The notes below the pieces were generated by a model. It worked only from the letters and a program-made list of their open reading frames with translations. It ran no database searches and had not been told where the DNA came from. 63,006 nt of DNA from Gorillibacterium massiliense (GTDB lineage: Bacteria; Bacillota; Bacilli; Paenibacillales; NBRC-103111). The translations under genes were made by a program, and so were the position numbers. The first letter of the stretch is position 1. The number at the start of each line of letters is the position of its first letter. The stretch is from positions 1 through 63,006 of the forward strand of contig NZ_CBQR020000004.1 of assembly GCF_000455485.1 (NCBI RefSeq), read 5' to 3'. This document shows positions 55,347-63,006 of the stretch, piece after piece.

Positions 55347-56597
55347 ATGAAATGGACGTCACTTACCATCGATCTTAGCCGAATTCGTAAAATCGCACAG
55401 CAGCTCGCGGCCATGAGCAAAGCCTTCGGCACGCTGTCCCTATGTACATTTGTCTTTTTCGCCGTGCTCGGTACAGCCGGTTATGTTCAAAATCATCTTC
55501 ACCGCGCACCCATCTCCTCAATGAAAGGCTGGGCGGCGTCCATATCCAACGATTTTTTTCTGGATGCCATGGGCTTGGAAATTCCTCAATTGCAAAATGA
55601 CAGCAAGTCCTCGACGTTCTCCCAATCCCACACTTTCCAATTCGTATTTCGCTTGCTGACGGATATCAATCTCAAGGACCCGAAATCCTATCTGGCTCGG
55701 GAAGTGCCCGGTCTTGGCGTAGATAATCCCTTGATGCTCCGCAAAGGCAGCGGATCCGACGATTCCGGCGGTCCCGAGGACTATTCACCCGGAGATGGCA
55801 GCAAAACCGGAGGCGTTTCACCCAACAAATCCGGCACGGATCCGGGTTCGGCTGAGTCCACTCCCCAGCCTTCGGCGGCTCCATCTACTGCACCCAGCAC
55901 GAAGCCTCAGGATGAGACTGGCCTAGCGAAAAAAGTTGTCATGATCTACCACTCTCACAACCGGGAATCCTACTTGCCTGAATTGAAAAACGTGACGAAT
56001 CCCGATCTCGCTTACGATTCCAAGGTCAATGTCACCCTCGTCGGGAAGCATCTTGCCCAGAAGCTAGAGGAACAAGGCATCGGGTCGATCGATTACGGCA
56101 CGGATTACAGTAGTGTCGTCAAAAACTTCAACTTCGCCTATTCATACAAATACTCGCAAAAAACGGTCATGGAGGCCTTTGCTGCGCATCCTGAGATCCG
56201 TTTCGTGTTTGATATTCACCGGGATTCTCTGGCCCGCAGTAAAACAACAGCAACGATAAACGGCAAGGATTACGCTCAGGTGTATTTCATCATCGGGCAG
56301 CGCAATCCCCATTGGGAGAAAAATGAAGATTTCGCCAATCAAATCAACCAGCGGCTGGAGAAAACCATGCCCGGCCTGTCCAGGGGTGTATGGGGCAAAA
56401 CACCCCACGACGGCAATGCGGAATATAACCAGAGCCTGGCGGAAAACAGCGTATTGATCGAAATCGGCGGCCCTTACAACTCGCTCGAAGAGTGTTACCG
56501 CACAGTAGATGTCCTAGCTGGAGCGATAGCGGATTTATACCACCAAACGGATAAAGAGGCCACCCCTGTCGATGCAAAAATCACGGAAGCAAAGTGA
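55347..56597 (+). CDS. spoIIP: Stage II sporulation protein P
   Basis: 416 residues. Amidase/endopeptidase of the engulfment DMP complex. N-terminal membrane helix (about 30-50), a Ser/Pro/Gly-rich linker (about 135-195), then the catalytic domain with MIYHSHNRESYLPE (about 200), VFDIHRDSLARSKT (about 290) and LIEIGGPYNSLEEC (about 370). ATG 55347 has CGGAGGA upstream; the frame to 55320 lacks an RBS. In the 254 bases upstream, TCATA (55290-55294) 16 bases before AATCTTA resembles a sigma-G/sigma-E promoter, weakly. Neighbour order gpr...spoIIP-yqxA-lepA is as in B. subtilis apart from the insertion. Confidence 0.95.
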   Translation: MKWTSLTIDLSRIRKIAQQLAAMSKAFGTLSLCTFVFFAVLGTAGYVQNHLHRAPISSMKGWAASISNDFFLDAMGLEIPQLQNDSKSSTFSQSHTFQFVFRLLTDINLKDPKSYLAREVPGLGVDNPLMLRKGSGSDDSGGPEDYSPGDGSKTGGVSPNKSGTDPGSAESTPQPSAAPSTAPSTKPQDETGLAKKVVMIYHSHNRESYLPELKNVTNPDLAYDSKVNVTLVGKHLAQKLEEQGIGSIDYGTDYSSVVKNFNFAYSYKYSQKTVMEAFAAHPEIRFVFDIHRDSLARSKTTATINGKDYAQVYFIIGQRNPHWEKNEDFANQINQRLEKTMPGLSRGVWGKTPHDGNAEYNQSLAENSVLIEIGGPYNSLEECYRTVDVLAGAIADLYHQTDKEATPVDAKITEAK

Positions 56598-56609
56598 GGA
56601 GAGAGGGTC

Positions 56610-57026
56610 ATGAAGCGTTTTTCCGCACAGCTTTTGTTCATTATCTTCTTAGCTGGTTTTGGCGTTTCCTTCGGTATCGATCAGGCGGCGAAGCATGACG
56701 GCAAAAATCCGGCTTTGGTGCACCGCTCCTTTTTGCCGGAGATTAAAGCAGGTCTTGGAGACGACCCGCATGCATCGAATCCGGCTGGCGTGAAGTCAGC
56801 TAGCTCCGCAAGCAACGGCGAATCTTCGAAAAGTGGAGCGGCCAGCGTGAACGGGGCTGGAGGCAAGGCGGCAGGCGAAGGAGCACATGGAGAAGCCGGA
56901 TCTGAAGCCCCGGTGAAAGAATCCTTCATGAACCGGCTGGGTACCAAGCTAGGCGAAGTGGTGCGGATGGCGGTGGGGGCGCTGGTCGGATTGTTTGTTT
57001 CTCTTGCAGGAAGTTTGCTTCATTAA
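56610..57026 (+). CDS. yqxA: YqxA-like protein (DUF3679)
   Basis: 138 residues. N-terminal membrane helix (FSAQLLFIIFLAGFGVSFGI), a low-complexity Ser/Ala/Gly middle, and an amphipathic/hydrophobic C-terminus (LGEVVRMAVGALVGLFVSLAG). Assigned by position between spoIIP and lepA and by this layout, since sequence features are sparse. RBS GAGGAGAGAGG. Function unknown. Confidence 0.75.
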   Translation: MKRFSAQLLFIIFLAGFGVSFGIDQAAKHDGKNPALVHRSFLPEIKAGLGDDPHASNPAGVKSASSASNGESSKSGAASVNGAGGKAAGEGAHGEAGSEAPVKESFMNRLGTKLGEVVRMAVGALVGLFVSLAGSLLH

Positions 57027-57081
57027 CGGCTAATGCTGCAACGCTTACCGAATGCCCGAAGTCCATGTTACACACAGCACG

Positions 57082-57110
57082 TTGCCCCATCCCCCCCGAA
57101 CTGCTATAAT
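57082..57110 (+). promoter_or_regulatory. Sigma-A promoter of lepA
   Basis: TTGCCC (57082-57087), 17-base spacer with a run of seven C, TATAAT (57105-57110); 33 bases before the lepA start. Confidence 0.75.
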
Positions 57111-57142
57111 TGTTCTTATTGTGAACTTTTCGGAGGTTTAGC

Positions 57143-58957
57143 ATGACGGAAATACGGGAACGGCAAAAGAAGATACGCAACTTTTCTATTATCGCCCATA
57201 TCGACCACGGCAAGTCGACCCTTGCCGACCGGATCCTGGAGTACACCGGCGCCTTGTCTTCTCGGGAGATGCAGGAACAGGTACTGGACCAAATGGATCT
57301 GGAGCGTGAGCGGGGCATTACGATAAAACTCCAGGCCGTTCATCTGAACTATAAAGCCGACGACGGGGAAGAGTATATTCTCAATCTGATCGATACCCCG
57401 GGGCACGTTGACTTTACCTATGAAGTGTCCCGCAGTTTGGCGGCTTGCGAGGGCGCTTTGCTTGTTGTGGACGCAGCTCAAGGTATCGAGGCCCAAACCT
57501 TGGCCAACGTTTATCTGGCGTTGGACAATAACTTGGAAATATTGCCGGTGATCAACAAAATCGACTTGCCCAGCGCCGATCCGGAGCGGGTTAAGCAGGA
57601 GATCGAGGATATAATCGGCTTGGATGCCAGTGAAGCGGTGCTGGCCTCGGCGAAGGCAGGAATTGGAATCAAGGAAATTCTTGAGCAGGTTGTAACGAAG
57701 GTTCCGGCTCCTCAAGGAAACCCGGATAACCCAACCAAGGCGCTTATTTTTGACTCCCATTACGACCCTTATAAAGGTGTTATCGTTTATGTGCGAGTCG
57801 TGGACGGCTCCATCAAGGCCGGCTCGCAAATCCGCTTTATGGCTACAGACAAAACCTTCGAGGTTATCGAAGTCGGGGCGTTCATGCCGCGGATGACCAT
57901 CGTGGACGAACTGACCGTTGGCGATGTCGGTTTTATCGTGGCAGGCATCAAGAACGTCAAAGATACCCGGGTCGGCGATACCGTAACCGACGCCAAGCGC
58001 TCCGCGAAGGATCCGCTGCCCGGCTACCGTAGAATCAACCCAATGGTGTTCTGCGGTCTTTACCCCATCGAAAGCTCGGACTACAACGATCTGCGTGACG
58101 CCTTGGAAAAGCTGGAGCTGAACGATGCATCGCTCCGTTACGAGCCGGAAACCTCATCTGCTCTCGGATTTGGCTTCCGCTGCGGCTTCCTCGGGCTTTT
58201 GCACATGGAGATCATTCAGGAGCGCATCGAACGGGAGTTTAATATTCCGCTGATCACGACGGCGCCCAGCGTTATCTATCGCATTACCTTGACGAACCGT
58301 GAAGTCATCGAGATCGACAACCCTTCCCATTACCCGGAAGTGGGCCGCATCGAATACGTCGAGGAGCCTTACGTAAAAGCGGCGATCATCGTGCCCAACG
58401 ATTACGTCGGCGCCATCATGGAGCTTTGCCAAGGCAAGCGCGGCGACTTCATCAACATGGAGTACTTGGACTCGAACCGGGTCACCCTTACCTACGATAT
58501 GCCTCTGGCGGAAATCGTCTATGATTTCTTCGATCAGTTGAAGTCCAGCACCAAGGGCTACGCTTCCTTCGACTATGAATTGTCCGGATACAAGCAGTCC
58601 AATCTGGTGAAAATGGATATTTTGCTGAACGGCGAGCAAGTAGACGCCCTTTCCTTTATCGTACACCGCGACCGTGCGTACAACCGCGGCCGGATCATCT
58701 GCGAAAAGCTGAGAGAGCTGATCCCGCGGCAAATGTTCGAAGTGCCGATTCAAGCGGCCATCGGCCAGAAGATTATTTCCCGGGAAACGGTCAAGGCGAT
58801 GCGCAAAAACGTTCTCGCCAAATGTTACGGCGGTGACATCTCCCGGAAGCGGAAGCTCCTGGAGAAGCAAAAGGAAGGCAAAAAGCGGATGAAACAAGTC
58901 GGAAGCGTCGAAGTGCCCCAAGAAGCCTTCATGGCGGTGCTCAAGCTGGACGAATAG
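57143..58957 (+). CDS. lepA: Elongation factor 4 (LepA)
   Basis: 604 residues. GTPase motifs [14 protein letters not shown] (G1), RGITIK (G2), DTPGHVDF (G3), NKIDLPSAD (G4); LepA-specific C-terminal domain including [23 protein letters not shown]. Ribosome back-translocation/biogenesis GTPase. RBS CGGAGG. Confidence 0.98.
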   Translation: MTEIRERQKKIRNFSIIAHIDHGKSTLADRILEYTGALSSREMQEQVLDQMDLERERGITIKLQAVHLNYKADDGEEYILNLIDTPGHVDFTYEVSRSLAACEGALLVVDAAQGIEAQTLANVYLALDNNLEILPVINKIDLPSADPERVKQEIEDIIGLDASEAVLASAKAGIGIKEILEQVVTKVPAPQGNPDNPTKALIFDSHYDPYKGVIVYVRVVDGSIKAGSQIRFMATDKTFEVIEVGAFMPRMTIVDELTVGDVGFIVAGIKNVKDTRVGDTVTDAKRSAKDPLPGYRRINPMVFCGLYPIESSDYNDLRDALEKLELNDASLRYEPETSSALGFGFRCGFLGLLHMEIIQERIEREFNIPLITTAPSVIYRITLTNREVIEIDNPSHYPEVGRIEYVEEPYVKAAIIVPNDYVGAIMELCQGKRGDFINMEYLDSNRVTLTYDMPLAEIVYDFFDQLKSSTKGYASFDYELSGYKQSNLVKMDILLNGEQVDALSFIVHRDRAYNRGRIICEKLRELIPRQMFEVPIQAAIGQKIISRETVKAMRKNVLAKCYGGDISRKRKLLEKQKEGKKRMKQVGSVEVPQEAFMAVLKLDE

Positions 58958-58963
58958 ACGAGA

Positions 58964-58983
58964 GGGAGTGCCTAGGCACTCCC
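58964..58983 (+). terminator. Perfect hairpin between lepA and hemW
   Basis: GGGAGTGCC-TA-GGCACTCCC, 9-base perfect stem with minimal loop, followed by TTATATAATTTT. A leaky terminator or RNA-processing hairpin; no new promoter is obvious before hemW. Confidence 0.65.
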
Positions 58984-59016
58984 TTATATAATTTTAAAGG
59001 AAAGGAGGGGTGAACG

Positions 59017-60180
59017 ATGAGCATGATCGCTCAGGAATCACCCCGTGCGGTTTATCTGCATATCCCGTTTTGCACAAATAAATGTTACTACTGCGATTTT
59101 AACTCCTACGTTCTGAAAGGTCAGCCTGTTGCGGATTATCTGGATGCCTTGGAGCGGGAGATCGCCCAGACTTTGCATAATGCTCCTCCCGGCAGGGTCG
59201 ATACGATTTTTGTGGGCGGCGGAACGCCAACGGTGCTGACGCCGGAGCAGATGAGCCGGTTTCTCGGCATCGTCCGCACCTATTTTCCTGATCGGGCAGC
59301 GGATCTGGAGTTTACGATGGAAGCGAATCCGGGAACCGTCGACCCGGAAAAACTGGCGGCAATGAAAGAAGGCGGAATCAACCGCATAAGTTTCGGTGTC
59401 CAGTCCTTCGATAACGGGCTTTTGGAGAGGATCGGCCGTATCCACGATACCGACGCAGTGTACCGCAGCCTGGAAAACGCCCGGCATGCGGGCTTCCAGA
59501 ATCTGTCCATCGACCTGATGTTCGGCTTGCCAGATCAAACCGTGGAGCTGATGAATCGTACGCTGGATGCGGCATTAGCGCTGGATTTGCAGCATTACTC
59601 CATTTACAGCCTGAAGGTGGAGGAAAATACGCTTTTCCACACTCTCTATCAAAAGAACCGGCTGCCCTTGCCCACGGAAGATGAGGAAGCCGACATGTAC
59701 CGGCTGATCATCGACCGGTTGAAGGGAGCAGGCTACGGACAATATGAGATCAGCAATTTTGCCAGACCGGGCTTTGAAAGCCGGCACAATATTACCTACT
59801 GGCGAAATGAAAGTTATTACGGACTCGGCGCAGGCGCCCATGGATATACGCAGGGTACTCGGCATATGAATATCAAGGGTATTACGCCGTATATCGAAGC
59901 TTCCCGAACGGGATTACCCCGTCTGGAGCAATTCCCCGTCTCCCAGTCGGAGGCGATGGAGGATTTCATGATGGTGGGCTTGCGCTTGCTGGAAGGGGTC
60001 CGTGAAGCGGATTTCCGTCGCCAGTTCGGTGTCTCGCTCCACTCGATATTCGGCAGAGTGTTGGATCGACTTACGGCGAAGAAGCTTTTGACGGCTTCGG
60101 AAGACAGCTACCGGCTGTCGGATGAAGGAATTTTTCTGGGAAATGAAGTTTTTGCAGAATTTATCGGCATTTTGACTTGA
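59017..60180 (+). CDS. hemW: HemW, heme chaperone-like radical SAM protein
   Basis: 387 residues. Radical SAM cluster site CTNKCYYC (Cx3Cx2C, residues 19-26), then VGGGTPT, MEANPGT, GVQSFDNGLLERIGR, DLMFGLPDQT and the HemW-type C-terminal domain. It lacks the extra Cys that coproporphyrinogen dehydrogenase HemN has after the cluster, so HemW is the better name. RBS AAAGGAGGGG. B. subtilis position yqeR. Confidence 0.94.
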   Translation: MSMIAQESPRAVYLHIPFCTNKCYYCDFNSYVLKGQPVADYLDALEREIAQTLHNAPPGRVDTIFVGGGTPTVLTPEQMSRFLGIVRTYFPDRAADLEFTMEANPGTVDPEKLAAMKEGGINRISFGVQSFDNGLLERIGRIHDTDAVYRSLENARHAGFQNLSIDLMFGLPDQTVELMNRTLDAALALDLQHYSIYSLKVEENTLFHTLYQKNRLPLPTEDEEADMYRLIIDRLKGAGYGQYEISNFARPGFESRHNITYWRNESYYGLGAGAHGYTQGTRHMNIKGITPYIEASRTGLPRLEQFPVSQSEAMEDFMMVGLRLLEGVREADFRRQFGVSLHSIFGRVLDRLTAKKLLTASEDSYRLSDEGIFLGNEVFAEFIGILT

Positions 60181-60239
60181 GAGAATATCCACTCTGTTGT
60201 ATATTTATTCATATTGAAAAGCAACGGGGGTGGAGACGC

Positions 60240-60725
60240 GTGAAAGCAACGGGGGAAGTTCAAACAGTTGTGGTTTGCCGCAAAGCGGTGAATACGGATT
60301 TGGATAAACTTGCGGAAATTATACACGGTTATGCGGAGAAGGGGATTATGCTGCCCCGTTCCAAGGAGGTGCTGAAGTATCTTCTGGACACCTTTGTCGT
60401 CGCAGAGGCTGACGGCGAACTGGTGGGCTGCGGCTCCCTGTGCCAGTTAGGAAAGGACCTGGTGGAGATTCGCTCCCTGGGGATTACGGATGGTTTCAAA
60501 GGACAGGGCATTGGCCGCATGTTGGTAGAACGGCTCATGGAGATGTCGCGTGAAATGGGTATTTCCAAGGTGATGGCTCTGACGTACGAAGTTGAGTTTT
60601 TCAAACGCGTCGGTTTTACCGTCGTGAATAAAGAAATCTTTCCAGAAAAGGTATGGACGGATTGCATAAATTGCAAAAAGCAGCATTGCTGCGACGAAAT
60701 TGCCGTACTCAAACAGCTGGTTTGA
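60240..60725 (+). CDS. GNAT N-acetyltransferase, ArgA-like
   Basis: 161 residues. Acetyl-CoA site SLGITDGFKGQGIGRMLVERLM (in parts, about 82-103). The end WTDCINCKKQHCCDEIAV carries the cysteine cluster typical of the short ArgA-type N-acetylglutamate synthase-like family. GTG 60240 with GGGGGTGGAG just upstream. Possibly arginine synthesis; substrate not proven. Located between hemW and hrcA, where B. subtilis has no such gene. Confidence 0.85.
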   Translation: MKATGEVQTVVVCRKAVNTDLDKLAEIIHGYAEKGIMLPRSKEVLKYLLDTFVVAEADGELVGCGSLCQLGKDLVEIRSLGITDGFKGQGIGRMLVERLMEMSREMGISKVMALTYEVEFFKRVGFTVVNKEIFPEKVWTDCINCKKQHCCDEIAVLKQLV

Positions 60726-60726
60726 C

Positions 60727-60794
60727 TTGACAACCGCTGTTTGGGAATGGTATTTTTGTAGTGTTGATTAGCACTCGTATCGAGTGAGTGCTAA
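60727..60794 (+). promoter_or_regulatory. hrcA promoter with CIRCE operator
   Basis: TTGACA 60727-60732 and a weak -10 TATTTT at 60751-60756, followed by the perfect CIRCE element TTAGCACTC-N9-GAGTGCTAA at 60768-60794. HrcA binds CIRCE and represses the heat-shock operon, including its own gene. Confidence 0.97.
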
Positions 60795-60846
60795 CGACAG
60801 GGAAGAAACAACCTGCCGACGATTATGATAACGGGAGGGACACGAC

Positions 60847-61875
60847 ATGCTTACCGATCGCCAACGCATGATTTTAAACGCAATAATCGATGATTATATC
60901 AGTACGGCAGAACCGGTTGGTTCCCGCAGCATCTCGAAAAGGGGAGACGTCGGCTATAGTCCGGCTACAATCCGGAACGAAATGGCCGATTTGGAGGAGT
61001 TGGGTTATCTCGAACAACCCCATACTTCAGCTGGGCGGGTTCCATCGCAAAAGGGCTACCGTTATTATGTCGATCATTTGCTGAAATACGGGGAACTGGG
61101 CGGTGCCGAAAAAACGGCGCTCAAAGGCTTCCTGGCAGAAAAGCTGCAGCGGATGGAACAAGCCATCCAGCAGGTGGCTGCGATTTTATCCAATCTTACC
61201 AATTATACCTCCATCGTTCTTGGTCCGGAGGTGTTCAATACAACTCTCAAGCATTTGCAGGTCATTCCGATTAACGAGCGCACGGCTGTTGCAATTATCG
61301 TTACCAATACCGGGCAAGTGGAGAATCGGACGGTAGACATTCCGGAGAATGTCTCCATGGCCGATATCGAGAAGTTCGTCAACATCCTTAACCTACGGTT
61401 GAAGGATGTTCCTCTTTTACAAATCCGCGCCAAAATGTACAGCGAGATCGGTTCGGAGCTCAGCCGCTACGTTGGCGGCTACGAAACCCTCATCAAATCG
61501 CTGGAAGGCGTTCTGAACTCCCGGGACAGCGAGGACCGGATTTTCTTAAGCGGCGCAACCAATATGCTCACACAGCCGGAATTCCGCGATGTCGAGAAGG
61601 TGAAGCACATTCTCGATCTGCTGCAGGAAACTCCAGTGCTGATGAAAATGTTTTCCACCTTGCCCGAGGGCATTCAGGTGCGCATCGGAGAAGAGAATAA
61701 TATGCGGGCGATTAGCGATTGCAGCTTGATCACCGCCACATACTCGATAGACGGACGAAACGTCGGCACCATCGGTATTCTCGGCCCCACCCGGATGGAA
61801 TACGGCAAGGTGATGGGACTCTTGGATCACTTGTCGAAGAGCCTGCCGATGATTTTAGGCCGATGGTATATGTGA
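60847..61875 (+). CDS. hrcA: Heat-inducible transcription repressor HrcA
   Basis: 342 residues. Winged-helix N-terminus (LTDRQRMILNAIIDDYISTAEPVGSR, in parts; SPATIRNEMADLEELGYLEQPHTSAGRVPS), then the GAF-like dimerisation domain and the end MGLLDHLSKSLPMIL. RBS GGGAGGGA. Preceded by CIRCE at 60768. In most Firmicutes grpE follows; here a chaperonin gene comes first. Confidence 0.97.
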   Translation: MLTDRQRMILNAIIDDYISTAEPVGSRSISKRGDVGYSPATIRNEMADLEELGYLEQPHTSAGRVPSQKGYRYYVDHLLKYGELGGAEKTALKGFLAEKLQRMEQAIQQVAAILSNLTNYTSIVLGPEVFNTTLKHLQVIPINERTAVAIIVTNTGQVENRTVDIPENVSMADIEKFVNILNLRLKDVPLLQIRAKMYSEIGSELSRYVGGYETLIKSLEGVLNSRDSEDRIFLSGATNMLTQPEFRDVEKVKHILDLLQETPVLMKMFSTLPEGIQVRIGEENNMRAISDCSLITATYSIDGRNVGTIGILGPTRMEYGKVMGLLDHLSKSLPMILGRWYM

Positions 61876-61930
61876 TCTCGGCTTTCGACGATTTCAGAAA
61901 GTATGAACTTCGAAGCAGTGGCGTCTTGAA

Positions 61931-62003
61931 ATCGCAAGAAAAATTACCTTATAACGCGGTCGCTCATCTTTGAAAAGCCTCGATAGAGGTTTTCTTATAA
62001 GGT
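61931..62003 (+). ncRNA. Dispersed structured element, copy C (chaperonin leader)
   Basis: ATCGCAAGAAAAA (61931-61943), arm ACCTTATAA (61946-61954), CGCGGTCGCTCATCTTTG (61955-61972), hairpin CCTC-GATA-GAGG (61978-61989) within GAAAA/TTTTC, closing arm TTATAAGGT (61995-62003), a perfect 9-base pair with the first arm. Ends 33 bases before the chaperonin start. The best-formed copy. Confidence 0.62.
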
Positions 62004-62036
62004 GGGAATCGGGTAATGAATAAAGGAGATTTGACC

Positions 62037-63006
62037 ATGAACACTGGGAAGCCGGGTGGCGGAGAGCTGGAAGATCGTCATGCGACCCTGATGAATAACG
62101 CCTCAGCTGTCCGGGCCATTTGTTCGGCAGTTGAGGGCACTTTAGGCCCCAAAGGTCTGGATACGATGCTGGTAGGGGCTCAAGGCGAAATCCTCATTAC
62201 CAACGACGGTGTGACCATTTTGGAAAAAATGGACGTTTCTCACCCGGCGGCGCGTCTTGTTGTCCAGGTAGCCCGGTCTCAACAGGCGGAAGCCGGAGAC
62301 GGCACGACGACGGCCACGGTTTTGGCAGGCGCCATGGTAGCCGAAGGAGCCGCGCAGGTGCTGAAAGGCGTGCCGGTGGCAAAAGTGGTCGCCGGCATCG
62401 AAGAAGGCGTACGCTTGGCGGCAGAGGCGATTTCTGCCTCAGCCGCTCCCATCGAGGGTTTGGGGGATCCGGCACTTAGCCGGATTGCATACATAGCCGG
62501 CCGAGGGCAGGATGATATCGCCGCTCTCGTGCTGGAAGCCGCCCGCCATGTGGGGGTTGAGCGGCTGTTGGACGAGACCTTCCGGCTGGCGGATACCGTT
62601 ACGCCGCTCTCGAAATGCCGCAACGAAGTGTGGCCGGGGCTGCTTTTGTCCAAAACGCCGGCCGGTGGCTTTCACGGCCAGTTAGAGGCGAAGGGAAGCG
62701 GTGTACTGTTGCTGCTGGACGCTTTCGAGGCAGAAAAGCCGGAGGAGGAAACCCTTGGCACCGAATCCGGTTACCGGGCGTACGCTGCAATGCGGGCGGA
62801 GTTCCGCTCCGATCTGCAGAAACTGAAGGAGCTAGGCGTTGGTCTTGTGGCGTCGGACCGTGGTATTGATGCCGAAGCGGAGCAGTTTTGCGCCGATCAT
62901 GGCATCATGGCGATCGCGCGGATATCGCGCCGCGATATGGCCCGGCTCCGGGAATTCACCGGAGCGACGCCCCTGCGGCACACGGCGCTGGCGAAGCCCG
63001 CCGCGG
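62037..63006 (+). CDS. Archaeal-type (group III) chaperonin, 5' part
   Basis: Runs off the window's end with no stop (323 codons seen). ATG 62037 behind AAAGGAGAT. N-terminal equatorial domain has GTLGPKGLDTMLV, ITNDGVTILEKMDVSHPAA and AGDGTTTATVLAG, closer to thermosome/CCT sequences (GPKGMDKML, NDGATIL, HPAAK) than to GroEL (GPKGRNV). Apical part: LLLLDAFEAEKPEEE, a helical segment ESGYRAYAAMRAEFRS matching the built-in lid protrusion region, then GVGLVASDRGIDAEAEQFC and ITGATPL-like EFTGATPL. Bacterial group III chaperonins are known from Carboxydothermus, in the dnaK operon, which fits this hrcA context. Likely HrcA-controlled, ATP-driven protein folding in the cytoplasm. Confidence 0.88.
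   Translation, partial: MNTGKPGGGELEDRHATLMNNASAVRAICSAVEGTLGPKGLDTMLVGAQGEILITNDGVTILEKMDVSHPAARLVVQVARSQQAEAGDGTTTATVLAGAMVAEGAAQVLKGVPVAKVVAGIEEGVRLAAEAISASAAPIEGLGDPALSRIAYIAGRGQDDIAALVLEAARHVGVERLLDETFRLADTVTPLSKCRNEVWPGLLLSKTPAGGFHGQLEAKGSGVLLLLDAFEAEKPEEETLGTESGYRAYAAMRAEFRSDLQKLKELGVGLVASDRGIDAEAEQFCADHGIMAIARISRRDMARLREFTGATPLRHTALAKPAA

Overview
The window looks like the chromosome of an aerobic, endospore-forming, naturally competent-type Firmicute of the Paenibacillaceae (Paenibacillus/Cohnella-like). Reasons: sporulation genes (gpr, spoIIP, a spoVAC-D-Eb cluster), Bacillales-type AGGAGG ribosome binding sites with frequent TTG/GTG starts, a T-box leader, CIRCE/HrcA control, and the Bacillus subtilis-like gene order yqeG-yqeH-aroE-yqeI-nadD-yqeK-rsfS-(yqeM)-comER-comEA-comEB-comEC-holA-rpsT-gpr-spoIIP-yqxA-lepA-hemW-hrcA. 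Base composition is moderately GC-rich by eye, with AT-richer inserts. The genus call is inference.

Layout. 1-2120: end of thiD, thiE and an NCS2-type permease split by a frameshift. 2121-5490: accessory or decayed region (short-chain dehydrogenase remnant, autoregulated TetR gene plus ketopantoate-reductase-like gene, S-layer-homology fragment, AraC regulator). 5571-7885: acyl-CoA thioesterase, uxaC and a 25-residue membrane peptide. 7980-11119: a spoVA2-type cluster with a divergent DUF1657 gene and a DUF421-DUF1657-like fusion. 11366-15870: MoxR ATPase, DUF58 and transglutaminase operon. 15993-19232: AT-richer minus-strand block (DinB, YbaK, SPFH protein, HTH protein with LAPF-type repeats).

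19538-61875 is the conserved yqeG-to-hrcA backbone, opened by several insertions relative to B. subtilis: cvfB before yqeM; rpmB, T-box-leuS and a beta-lactamase-fold/TetR pair before comER; metY between comEA and comEB; a TIR-like protein with a small partner, a heterodimeric ABC exporter, an RCC1-repeat protein, an rpiR-nagB-nagA operon and an ECF sigma/anti-sigma pair between comEC and holA; a HAD hydrolase, a ParB/sulfiredoxin-like protein and an MFS transporter between gpr and spoIIP.

The right edge follows hrcA with the 5' two-thirds of an archaeal-type (group III) chaperonin gene instead of grpE directly. It runs off the window without a stop.

The most novel-looking signals are: (1) a dispersed structured element of about 75 nt in three copies, each lying 33-58 nt upstream of a gene start in the same orientation, with a GATA-loop hairpin that keeps its pairing through a compensatory base change; (2) the group III chaperonin in the HrcA/CIRCE locus with one of those elements as its leader; (3) a two-gene cassette of a TIR-like (PF10137-type) protein and a translationally coupled small basic protein. 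No rRNA, tRNA, CRISPR array or intact insertion sequence was seen.
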